This document shows, one piece after another, positions 13,114 through 25,000 of a stretch of DNA of 64,000 nucleotides. The notes below the pieces were generated by a model. That model did not search any database and was not told where the DNA came from. It worked only from the letters and a program-made list of their open reading frames with translations. How positions within the stretch are numbered: the stretch's first letter is position 1; each line of letters starts with the position of its first letter. Origin of the DNA: Pithys albifrons albifrons (lineage: Eukaryota; Chordata; Aves; Passeriformes; Thamnophilidae); the NCBI RefSeq assembly GCF_047495875.1, contig NC_092465.1, positions 5,542,160 to 5,606,159 on the forward strand, read 5' to 3'. The position numbers were made by a program, and so were the translations under genes.

Positions 13114-14399
13114 GTACCCCTGAACGTGACTGGCACTGACCCCAGATTTGAGGGCAATATCAGAGGTGGTGAACTTTACAATATGCATGTTCTGAAGAAA
13201 ATATCCAGTTACAGAACTTTTCCATCATGCTGACAAATGCAGCAATGCTCCTTTATTGGCAGAATATTTTGCCTTCCCTCTAATAGCTTCATCTTATTCA
13301 TATACATTAAATTCACACAAAAGCATGTGTGTGTTTTCCTTTCTTATCCCTTCCATGGATCTCTATAAATATACAGCCCTTAGGCCTCTTTGCAGAGAAG
13401 CTTAAGCACATCCCAGTTTCTGTAGGGTTACTGTAACTGACTGCTTCATCTAAACTGTGCTAATGAAGGCTAAATACAAGTAATGCTAATTTGGGGAAAA
13501 AATGCCTGATGTGATTAGACTTTCATTGAACACAACAGCAAGACTAGAACATATTTTTCTTCCTCTTTAACTACTTCTCCTGCAATCTGAATCTCAAGAT
13601 CTTAAATCCATCAGTAGCCCAGCAGGTAGCTCATTTTTGTGAAGAACTTCACCCTTAAAAATAGAATGAAAACAGGTATTAGAAGCCATCAGGGGATGGG
13701 CAGCCCTGCAGTCTCAGTGTGTTTAGCTAATATGGAACAGGAGGAGGTGGAAGTTCTTGCATTTGTTTTTGTTTTAAACAGCCCCTCTGCTTTGCAAGGA
13801 GCTGTATTGATGGACTTTGAAAGAAAGCTGAGGTCAACTCTCTGTCTTGATGAGTTAGTGGAGAAATATTTAACAGAGACCTTATGAAAACTACTTAGCT
13901 ATAATAATAACACGAAATTGCTGCTGAATGTGTTTCAGGAACTGTCATTAACCACACAGCTACACAACCTAATTCTATTTGTTTAAATAAAGATCTCCCC
14001 AGGTCACATTATTCTAGTACAAATTTGAAAAACTTGGCTGCTGAAAACAGAAAACTGGAGACAGAAAGCAGGGTTTGGATGATGTCCAAGCTTTATCATC
14101 TTCATTCTTTAGTGTGGGCATGTGGGGACAGAGACTCGCTAGGACTTTATGAGCTCCTTAAGCAGTAACACCTTTTTGCCATTCTGGGATGCAGCTGTGA
14201 TATGAAATCACTGGCTCCATCTTATCATGGGGGTCCTGGCAGGAAAATTTTTCAATAGCTCACGGGAAACTGTCCTTTTCTCTCTTCTATCCAGCTGATC
14301 AATCAGCAGTGAAGACAGGGAAAAAACGCTGTTGAGAAAAGACAGGACAGGGAACTACTGGTGCAAATATTGCTTAAGAGTGAACACATCAAAAATAAC

Positions 14400-14453
14400 A
14401 GAATAAAGGGTTTTCATTTAGAAGGGACCTGCAATGATAATGCAGTCCAGAGG
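14400..14453 (-). mobile_element. Possible decayed CR1 3' end
   Basis: Read on the minus strand this looks like an eroded CR1 terminus. The plus-strand order is a degenerate 'AGAAT..A.GGTTT', then 'GAAGGGACCT' at about 14,421-14,430, then 'GATAATGCAGTCCA', which parallels the CR1 order 'agaatcatagaatggtttgggttggaagggacctt...gatcatccagttcca'. An A-rich AAAC-type stretch follows directly. The match is short. Confidence 0.4.
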
Positions 14454-14490
14454 AAAGAAAAAACAAAACAAAACAAATCAAAACAAAACC
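14454..14490. repeat. A-rich (AAAAC)n low-complexity tract
   Basis: Interrupted AAAC/AAAAC units on the plus strand, directly next to the possible CR1 scrap. Confidence 0.75.
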
Positions 14491-16335
14491 CTAATAATAT
14501 CTTTTTTTGGTAATAGATTTCAATTATTTGTATCCTTGTCTTTCTCTAAATTATCTGGGATCCAAAACTCTACAATAAGGAGACATCCTCAACTATTAGG
14601 ATCTTCAACTGTACAGTTTAGAACACATCCACTTCAAAGAAGTAAGATTTAAAGGAGGACAGTCCCTTACCTGCTGTCCCCACTGCAGCTCAGATCCCTC
14701 ACTTGGTGCCTCAAAGACCTGCCACCATCCACGTGCATCTCACTTGGCAGCACTGAATGAAGAGAGGTATTGATGTGCTTTTTTTTGAAGAACTGCTGAA
14801 GGCTCACCTCAGAACAGCAGCTCTGGCTAAATGTGGATTAGAATTCTTAGAAGAGAGTGGGTTTTGCACCTTTTATTAGTAGACTGAGGTGAGTCTAGTA
14901 GTCATGGGATGGAGCTGAATTACCTCCTCAGACAGGGGCAAGATCAATTTTATGTCTCTTCCTCAGCAGTTTTAGGTGAGGAATACAGTCAATATCCCTC
15001 CCTTTGACTATATTCACATTTCATCAGTACTATATGGTTCACCAGTCCAGGAGAATTAGATATACAACCTAAAAAGCAAGTCCAGCTGCAAAGGAATCAC
15101 CACAAAGAGGATGATGCAGCACCAAGACTTTGTAAAGAAACACAATTAAGACTGGTATGGATGGACTAATTTTAAAGTGAGTATACAAAAGTGCAGTTGA
15201 TAACAGGGTATTAAAAAAAGGTCAGAATATCTTAATTGCCCAATTCCAGCCAATTGAGAGGGGCTGGAGTGCCCCTCAGTGCACTCAAAAGCCTTGCAAG
15301 AAACATTTTAGACCAATACATGCAAAAGCCACTTTCATAGACCCACTGAGAGGAGAAGAAAAAATGGTAAATAATGTAGCTATTATCTGGAATAGTATAC
15401 TTGAAGTGGAGAGATGAAAACCCAAAGGATTGTGAAAGAACTGCCAGGATCCACATGAAATGCTCAGCTAGAAAAACATTTATTTTTACTCTGGAATTTA
15501 CAGTAGCCAGTCGTGCCTCTCCTTCTGTGGGTGAAACTGAAAAGGGCATTCTTAGGATCTGTTAAAAACCTTTATATTTGTGTAGTTTCCAAATTCTTCC
15601 ACTTTGCCCCCCTAATCAGAGCATAGTGCAGGTGACTGATGGTTCTGAGACTCCATGCAGAGCAGGAATGACCCACATGAACAGTTCTTTAGGCAGAGAA
15701 GGAGACATTGCCCAAAAAACTGCCAGAGCTGAATGTGATCAAGATCTGATTTTAGTCAAACCAGTCCTGAAATCAAAGATATTACTGTGGCTTTATCTGA
15801 AGTAAGAATTTGGTCTAAAATCTTCATTACATGCAAATTCCACCAGGATATTGCATAGTTAAGGTCTCTGAACACATTTGAAATAATCCTCTATTCCTTT
15901 AAGCAATGAATAGAATAGGTGGAATTGCTTCCCCAGACTTTCTGAGGAAATTGGAGCAATATGCTAAAGATTTAACAGCTTTTATTTCTCTTTCAGATCT
16001 TAACCCAGTATGAAATATTAAAGTAGCAATATATTTAAGGAAAACAGAATTTGTTGTTATAATTAATTTCCTTTGAGAGAAAAAGTATTGCCAGCTCCTT
16101 TGGGAAAGAATGTGAGTGATCCTTTAAAGAAAACGAGAGCAAATGTATGAAAATCTTTTTCTTCTTTTCCCTAAATCTCAACCATAAAGCCTTATATTAA
16201 TCACCTAGAAGAGCATGTGGTGGCTTCATGAAGCAGTTTGAGTGAAAGTCCATGTGTATGTCTTTATTGCCAGGGCAGATGTGCCAATGGGTTCCTGTTT
16301 TCTTCCTATCTGGAGACAAACAGAAAGGAGGCTTG

Positions 16336-16359
16336 CATTGATATCTACATTGATATCTG
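16336..16359. repeat. 12-bp tandem duplication
   Basis: CATTGATATCTA at 16,336-16,347 is followed immediately by CATTGATATCTG at 16,348-16,359. The two copies differ only in the last base. The repeat abuts the G-rich motif that begins three bases downstream. Confidence 0.9.
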
Positions 16360-16361
16360 AA

Positions 16362-16382
16362 GGGTGGGGTGGGGTGGGTGGG
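16362..16382 (+). other. Strong G-quadruplex-forming motif
   Basis: The plus strand reads G3-T-G4-T-G4-T-G3-T-G3: five G-runs of at least three separated by single-T loops. Four such runs with one-base loops are enough for a very stable parallel G-quadruplex in vitro, and this has one spare run. It is isolated in otherwise AT-rich DNA and not part of a CpG island. Function is not shown; it could equally be a short G-rich expansion by slippage. Confidence 0.85.
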
Positions 16383-19300
16383 TTTGCATTTTTGGCTTCT
16401 ATCTTTAATATTATAAACCATCATTTATTTATCTTCTGAATTTATTTATGGATTGTTTATTTAATTTGTAGATTATTCTGTAAAAGACTAATGTGTTTTT
16501 AAAAATTGCTGTAGATGTTGATGATAGAAAGAACTGTACAACCACCCCAGACACTCTCCTGTAAAACCTGTAAACAAGGAAAGAAGAGGAAAAGGACAAT
16601 TTCAGGGGTGAGCAAGAGGAATTTTTCCGTATTAATCACGGGAAGGGTTACATTTGACAACAGGGTTCACCTCCCTACAGAATTCCTGGAGAAATGGACA
16701 CTGCATTTGACACATATAATATTCCTGGACGAAGACCATGGCTTGGCATGGTCTGATGGCCCCACTTCTGCATCCTACACAGTCTCTCTTTCCTCAGCAC
16801 CCACAGATACTCAGAAGGATGGAGAGGAAATGTGGTTTTGCTCCTTTTGAATAAGTATTCTTCAGGGGATCCACAGTAGTCATCAGCCACAAGGAGGTTT
16901 TGCTTCAGGGGGTTGTTTTGCTTTGGTGGGTTGGGGTGTTGCTGCTTTTTATTTTTTGCAGTATAACATTTTGGAGCAAAAAATACATGCCAAGGAACAG
17001 GACCCTCCTTTATGTGTGCAACATGTGAAGGGGTTTAAAATTATTATAATTTTCTAGTTTGCTTGTTTATTCAAAAAGTCAATGGAGACATCTGGTGCTT
17101 TTGCAACTAGATGAGCATGCCAAAAATGCAGTAATAATAATAAACCCATGAACAAAACCTTCCTCAGGGCCACAGCTGGAAGGAAAATGATGTCTGACAT
17201 AAAAGTGACTAACCATGTCACCTGTTTTCGTTTGCTCTTTGCTATACTGCAAAATAAGCATGTGAAAAGGTAAACCCAGCCAGTAAAAAGCAATGCATCT
17301 GCAATATATTGGCTAACTTATTATTTTTCCTCTCTCTTGTTCAACTTCATCAAAGATTCATTTAAAATACTAATGTTGCTCAGCCTATTATTTGAAGTTA
17401 AAAGAAGCATATGGTGCTCTGCGACAAAAGATAATTAGATTTCTTGTCTGCCTTCAGTATTATAGTTCGTTAATGCACTTTAATGGAGTTTACAAACAGA
17501 ATTGGCAGAATAAAGATAGGACAGATTAAGAGGTTTAAAGTGATGAGTGTTGATTTTCTGAGTTTGTTTCTTGGAATATCACAATTGTCCTATGGCCCAG
17601 GTACTTTACCCTTTATTCTTTAGGCACTGCTTGATGTTTCATAAGAAAATACAGTAATCCTGATGGTGATGGAAGGACCTGGCCATAACAGTATTTTCCC
17701 CCTCAGCACTGCAGTTCCAGCCTGAAGCAAAGGGCTCACAGCCCATCATTATGTCCTTATTTGCTGTTCAGTCAGTGTTCACTCCATCCACACCAATGGC
17801 TAATCATTCATTTGAATCCTTCTAAACTCCTTCCATGTGTAATATCTGACAGCAACAAGTTCAACAAATTGCAAGTGCATGGTCTAAACCTCAGTCCTTT
17901 CATTAGCCTGATTTTAGTTTGTGCTTTTCATATTCAAAGTGATGCCAGCCATGTAACTAAATAATAACTTGAAGTCTTCAGAATCTTTAACAATTTATTG
18001 ACCCCAGACTTCACACAAACACTGTCTATACATTTTGATGAAGGCTTTAGAACTCCTAGAAGGAGGCCTTGAGAAAGAAGGCTTGAGACAAGATGTGAAA
18101 CCACTGCTGTGCATCTGTTAGGGTCACCTCCATCTGCCCTTGGAATGAAAATATGCATCTGAGGAAACAGAGTAAAACACTCCATAAATTCTCTGTATCT
18201 AAATCATCATGATTTTTTTAGACATAATATGTTTCTGGAAAAAAAAAGAAAATGAAAAGTAAATTGATATCTTGGGTTTTGGTTTTCAGCAGCACATCTG
18301 ATATGTAAAAAGATGGAAAAGTATTAGTTCAGGTAGAGAAGCAGATGATGAAGTCATCACTTTGACACATGAAAAAAATATATTGTATTGAGCTGCATGC
18401 TGCATACAAACTGCTCTGTAGGGCTGCAATGAGATATTTACATGTCTCAATGAAGTGTGTTGCTGCACAGCTTGCCTGTTGTCCATCTTCAGATGAGGTG
18501 AGTCCAGAGCAGAAGAGGTACAGAGAAGGGTTACTGGATCAGCAGAAGAGGAGGGTTTGTTTACTAAATCAGCCTTGTTTCCATTGAAATACTGAGTGGT
18601 GGAGATGTGATTGTCCTTGATAATTTCATTTGCTGAACTCACTGCTGGCATAGCCTTTTCACATAACCCAAACTCAACAGTCCCTGGGTCACATGACAAG
18701 GTTTGCATTCGAGAGGCAAAGCTTTCATTTCCCACTAAAATGGCAGTGAAAGATGACATTGCTCTGTGTCATGTGTATTGCTGAGGTGGAGGAGTCAACC
18801 AAACTGCAATCCTCTTGGAAAGGAAGGGAAAATATGGCCCTGCCTATGTAATGTCTTCCATTAATGCAGAATGACCCCAGCCTAAATTGATTTAATCATT
18901 CAAATAATATTGTTTCATTTCCTTTATTTCTTGCCTAATTTCATTTTATGCTAAGGGTTTCCATGTAATAATTATTTTTGCATTGACATACTTCTCAAAG
19001 ACAGGTTCTTTATTGCTTAAAAGAAATTTATAAGATAAAACATTAGACCTCTGCCTTCCTTGGCTAACAGGACATGGGCAAAGTAGTTTTTTATACCTAT
19101 GTGTTAATTTAGAATATTAAAAAGACATTGACTATAAAGTTTTATATGCCTCCTTTTTTTCCATGCAGATCCACAGTTGATTCACTTCCATTGCAGCATA
19201 TTCTGGGTTATTTGATATTATTATTCTCCTACACCATAACATGAAAGATAAATATAACTCCTTTTACTCACTAAAGTTTTCATAAATGTTTCCTACAAAG

Positions 19301-21135
19301 TCTTTGATTTCTAGTCATTAATGAATCCTAAGGTCTAGTTATGAGGCAGTAAAAGTAAACAGGCACTCATAAAGGATAAAAATGCAAGATTTCATCCCTT
19401 CCTTGGAGAACACAGCATAATTTCAAGGCTGCCTGTGATCCATATTGTCCATCTGCTTTTCCAGGACAAAAAATAACAAGCTTGATCTGAAAACCTTCAG
19501 AAATGGGTAGAGTGAGAAACAAATTGAGAAGCAACTAATAATAACAACATAGCACTTGAGCTTCAAACTAGTACAAGCAGGAGAAATTGCTGCATTTGGT
19601 GAGTCCTGAACAATCTGTTTAAAATGAGCTCTCCAGAGCAGGTGTGGGGATACATCTATCCAACATTATTATTGTCCCATGCAACAGTGTTTACATTATG
19701 CAGGAGTTTAATTTCCCAACGTTGACACAAACACTTGCACTGATTACTTGCACTGCCAGTCACTAAGGACTTCCCAAGTTTGTCCTTCCCAGATACTGAG
19801 CCTCCAGCAGGAGGGGAGACACGAGCACAGGGAGGTGACTCTCTGGCTCCAGCAGAGTGAAGCCCTCAAATTCCCCCTCAGCCAACAGAGAAGAAACCAG
19901 AAGTTGGCTTAAAATGGCTGGGTTTGAAACCTGGCAGCAAAGAGCTTTTAAAACTTGATTAAAAAAAAAGGAGAAAAGGGATGTAACCATCTCCTGCCAG
20001 CTCAGCAGCATGGAGGCCAGATTTGTTTAAGCTGAGGAATGGGCATGTTTGCTTTCAAGTCTTTTGAAACAGGTGACAGATATTGTGCCAGAAATAATTT
20101 ACTGACACAGTTATTGTTTCCTCCAGTCAATGTTTGACCTAGACCTAGGGCCATGTGTGTTTACTCTCCTAACATAATCTCAAGCCATTTTTTTCCCAAA
20201 GGTGAGGACGTTTACAGTGAGGAAAAGAATTAATGTGCACAGAAAGTTTACAAGTTGGTGGCAATCCAAAGCTAAAAATATTTGAAACACTGTGCAAGCA
20301 CATGCACATACTTACTGGAGAGTCAGAGCCTGTTTGTACAGCCAAAAACTCATGTCCTGGCAGTCTAGTTCAGAAAAGTCCTTCCTCTGCTTCAGCTTCT
20401 TTCCAGCTGAGAGGCTGCTTATAAAGGTGCCCTGACTGTCAAAACAGATCATGGGGTTTGACAACAATTAACATTAAGAAAATAGACCCAGGGGTTATAT
20501 ATTTTTGTATTATCTTTTGAAATTGTGGAAGGAAGATGGGAAGACGTGTGGAATTATAGGAAAATACAGGTTCATTTCAGGATTTGACCAGATTGCAAAC
20601 ATATCTTTGCTCTGAAAAAGCCTTTTATGGAAGGTCTTTGACTTCTTTACAATCAATTGCTGTATTTTCAGGAGAAGCTGCCAAATATCCCAGGCTCTCC
20701 CTTTTTACTAGTGTCACATCTCTTCCTCACTGTCTGCTTCTTTTGTTTGCTATCTGCTCCTTCATTTCCTGTATCTTTGTTAAACCTCTGATCTTCTTCC
20801 ATCCACCATCTAGAGGTGTTAGAAAAACGTACAGAAACCTTTAAATTTCAGTAATTATGAACAATACACACTCTCAAGGGAAAGGGACAGAATATTCTCA
20901 TGTGAGCAATGCCAAATTTTCTTACCATATATCGGGATTTCACTTTGTATCAAATATAATTTCCAGCTCAGTTTGTATTAGTTTACTTCATATTAAAGTA
21001 TTTCAACCAAATGCCCAAGTTCTTCTTTGTATTCCCACCATTGTTTCTCTCCTTCATTCTTTCCCCCTTCCTTTGTTGTCTCTTTTCCCTGTCCTGTGCA
21101 TCAAAAGTGATGCACTTAAATATCCTCTTGGAAGA

Positions 21136-21243
21136 AAGGGCTCGGAGCAACCTCATGTAGTTGAATATGTCCCTGCTCATTGCAGGGGGTAGGACTAGAT
21201 GACCTTTAAGAGTTCTTTCCAACCCTAACCATTCTATGATTCT
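21136..21243 (+). mobile_element. CR1 LINE 3'-end fragment
   Basis: Plus-orientation CR1 terminus. 'GGGCTCGGAGCAACCTCATG' is followed by a variant 'TGTCCCTGCTCATTGCAGGGGG', 'GGACTAGATGACCTTTAAGA', 'TTCTTTCCAACCCTAACC' and the end 'ATTCTATGATTCTG'. The 5' part is missing, as usual. The block corresponding to 'tctagtggaagg' is changed, which shows moderate age. Confidence 0.93.
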
Positions 21244-21931
21244 GCCTTTATGCTGAAAATAAATGTTCATTGGACACCTTTCTGATGTCAAAGATGAACT
21301 ATGGTATATTTTACTGTAATTGTTTCAGGCTTCTGTAAAGTAACATTCTTCTTATAATAGAAGTAGTAGCTTCAGTTCAATTGGATCAACATTTACTCCA
21401 ACAACTTCCCCATGTCTGCTTGTTTCCTTCCAACACTCTCAAGATAATTGCAGGAGTCTGATAAATCACTGGAGTGGATGCAGATTAGATGTACTCCTCT
21501 GGATACTCTGAAGTGTGCTGGAACAGTCAGACCCTTGGTCAGACACACATTTACATTATGACTCAGCCTGCTGACAATTGCTTCATTAGTAGATATTTAA
21601 AAAGAAGGAATAAAGATTCCCATCTGACCCACTCATTTATATTCCTCTGAACAAGTGAGGAGAGAATGTGCAGTGCTTCTGCACTCAGAAAATATTTTGA
21701 TTTGTACAAAGTGTTGGAATCTCAGTCATGCAAGGATTTCTCTACAATCCAGATGTGTCCAGTCTCCCTGAAACTCTGGCACTGAAATGTAAACAAGAAC
21801 AAATTAAAGATTTTAGGTTATTCTTTCAAGGTAGTCAGGAAAACCTGAGCCCACGATATCTAAAGGACTAATTAAAACTTAGTAAGGAGCCCTTAAGCAG
21901 ATTTTCTGACAAGATGCAATGTAATGACACT

Positions 21932-22033
21932 TTGCCCAGCCTGGTCTAGTGAAAGGTGCCCCTGCCCATGGCAGAGGGTTGCAACTGGATGATCTTTAAG
22001 GTCCTTTCCAACCCAAACTATTCTGTGATTCTA
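21932..22033 (+). mobile_element. CR1 LINE 3'-end fragment
   Basis: A short plus-strand CR1 terminus: 'TGCCCAGCCTGGTCTAGTG', 'GTGCCCCTGCCCATGGCAG', 'CTGGATGATCTTTAAGGTCC', then the terminus 'CAACCCAAACTATTCTGTGATTCT'-like sequence in two parts. It lies about 690 bp after the previous CR1 in the same orientation. The two differ at several diagnostic bases, so they are probably separate insertions rather than a duplication. Confidence 0.93.
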
Positions 22034-25000
22034 TTATTTGCTCTAGCTGTTTATCTCAGATAGGTAGGAAAAAAGAACAAACTCCAGCAGGAGATTAGAG
22101 CAATAATTAACTAAATCACCACTTTTCAAGGGAAAGCTGAACTGTTTGGATATGGTTGTATCAAACACAAATGCAGGCTAACATGAAAAATACGTGCTTT
22201 AAAGCAGTGGTTTGAAGTTTGTATAAAACAGATGGACAACTGCAGGCATCACTTGAGGTCATTGAGAACAAGAGAAAAATACAAAGGTGTTTGGAAGTCT
22301 ATTTCATCCTTTATAAAACCTTCTAGCAACAGATAGATTGTATCAAGGATCCATAATCCCCAAACACTTCTTGTACTATCTGAAGAGGTCAGTCATAGTG
22401 CTGGACTTGTTTGTTGTGGGATTTGTTCTCTGCAAACAGCCCTTCCTGGGCACCATGACACAGCTTTGCCTCCAGAGCAAGAGCCTGGGCAATATTTAAT
22501 GACTATGTGAAGGAAATCTTGGAAACTTTTTGAAAATGTGGCAGGCCAGGGCAACCAGATGATTTTGCACACCCCAGTTTCTCTCAGGAGAGCAGTAATG
22601 ATTCATTGACATAAACATTTAAGAGAAGCTCAGCCACAAATCCTGGCTGTAGTCACTGAGAGTGAGCCCAGACTAAAAGCTTGACTGCAGCGTTGTCAGG
22701 GTGAACCATCTGAGGGCCTGAGGTCATGGCAGGAACCTCAACTGGACCATCTGGATGTGATGGAGAGTGAACATATTGAAAATTTGCATATATTTGGTGT
22801 TTTCCACAAGGTAGGAACAGAGAGCATTTTACGGGTGCAAACTGCAGGTTTGTGGACACAAATGCTGTGGAAAGTGTCACAAGTCACAGGAAAATTGTTG
22901 ATGGAATCTTACATTTGGGAGATCTGCCAGTTTCAGAAGTAAAGCAAAAAGATGCAGAGAAGAGGGATTTGAGTCCTGGAATGGAACAGGGGCTGTTATT
23001 CTTCTCTTGAAGTGTGTGATGTTAAACAGAAAACAAAAGAGAGGACTCAGATTACAATGAGGCATATTGTGCCTGCGCCAAAGTAGGATCAAAGGAAGCA
23101 GTATATTATCTTGGAAAGCTTTAGGTCTGGCAGTTGAATAAAGTGGATATTCTTCAAATCTTTTCTTGGGAGAAAAATTTAAAATGCAGAATTTGAGCTT
23201 TATCTCATATGTGACCCAAGAATGTAGGTCTTTCACTTCTTATTCTGGATTAAATCCTGTTATACGGTTGGCTTTTGAAGGGTATAATTGCTCCAAGGAA
23301 TGATGCTTATGCAGCATTCTTCACCTCCTAAAATCAGCCCAAGTCTGAGTTTAGCAGTGCAGCCCTTTGATAGGAATATTTCATGGCCTGTTTAAAGTGG
23401 GTTAGGACTTTTTTCATTCCCTTGTCAACACATATGGATCCTGGCCAAAGTAAATGTCCTGTCTTATTGGCAGAGACCCCCCAAAAATCTTAGTCTTATT
23501 GAGAGGATTGTGAATGTAGGACTTTTCCAGCTCCAGCAATGTTTTTCTTCCAAAGATTGCAATATTTTGGAGCAAAATGTGAAGGTTATGACAAGAGTTA
23601 TTGGCTGTTGTGCCTGTATTATGTTCTTGGGGTTTTTTTTGGTTTGGGTTTTTTTGGTTTTGTTTTGTTTTTTTTTTTTTGTGGGGGAAAATAATAGCTC
23701 TAAAGGTCTGTTTTGCAAATAGGATGATAAGAGTTATCTTCTGCATTGGTGGATGGTTGGAAGAACAGAGACAGAAATGTGTTCGTAATTTCCATGAAAA
23801 ATAAGCTGAAGGCTTCTGAGGTAATAATATGAAAGCAGGACAAAAGGAAAAGTGTGCTCCATTTTCAAGGTCTTCATTTTCAGAGTGCCACATTTTTCAC
23901 ATGTTTATCCAGTGAGGGATTTTCATTTCTCACTGTGGACTTCAGTGCAGGTAAGATTACACTGCAAAAGTTGATAATGTAGTGGGCAACAGAAAAGCTG
24001 GAACTGACATATTTTTTGAAGTAAAAAATAATTATTTTTGCTTACATTTACAATAAATATTTCTTTGAAATTTATTACTTCTCTTTTCTGCTTTGGTTAA
24101 CAAGTGATTCCACTTGCAGATCAGCCTGAAATGCATGAAACAAATGTGAGCATCCAATTTTCTAAATTAACATTTTGAACATTCCATATTTCTTCTCAAT
24201 AAAGTTTGAATCCATTATTTACTTTATCTAGCAAGACAAAAGCACTTTGTTATTTACTGTGAATTTATTTTCTGAGTTCCATCTCAAACTGTCATTGAAA
24301 TAAAGAGTCAGTCATTACAATATCCATATTCTGAGTATAATCATCCATGAAGCAAATGAAGAACAAGCAAAATTGGAGAGACACAGTGAATCCTTTCTCT
24401 GGAAATCAAACTCTGCCAAAAAGAGCCATTTTTTTCCTTGAAAAAAAAAGAGATGTATTTGTGGTTCCATAGAAGTAATTGCGTGACTAATAGAAATATG
24501 CTTTGATCTCGTCATTTTTATATTGTCAGGGTGCAGAAATAGAACTTTTATAATATTTATGACTCAGTGACTATGGACCAGCACTTAATTAATCGTATCA
24601 GACACTGCTGTGAGCAGAGGTGAGAAAGCTGCTGCCAAGAAAAACACAGGATGGCAGTGAGAAATATCAAAATAAAAATTACCTAAGTGTGCACTGATGC
24701 ACCTAAAGTCATGTACATGCCAATACATTTAATATCGAGGATGTTAATTTTAATGAGAAAGCATCAAAAAAAGTAGTGTGACTTTATGTAAAACAGTTTG
24801 GGTGGGTGAGAATATCAAGGTACTGTGTTGGTTTCCAGCACTGAAATCAAAATCTCTCCCTGTACAAAAATACAAAAAATGATAAAGGAAATAAACATTT
24901 GGCTAGATTTAAACTTCCAAAGGGTATGGCCTCAAATCTAAAAACAAATATATAATAATATTTCTTTTCGTAATTTGTAATGAACTTGTTGAGGTCCAAA

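Larger units (their letters stand above)
13114..21135. other. Unique DNA, no gene recognised
   Basis: A long run of AT-rich unique sequence with a possible decayed CR1 scrap at 14.4 kb and the duplication and G-rich motif at 16.3 kb listed separately. Open frames up to 157 codons (minus strand, 18,286-18,759) carry no recognisable family signature. The interval 17,290-17,560 has homeodomain-type cores and is noted as a possible conserved element. Confidence 0.55.

Noticed and set aside
18286..18759. 157-codon minus-strand open frame
   Set aside because: No domain, no convincing splice context, and length within chance expectation.
23414..23893. 159-codon minus-strand frame with a lysine/asparagine/glutamine-rich middle
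   Set aside because: The biased stretch is just the T-rich low-complexity tract read on the other strand.
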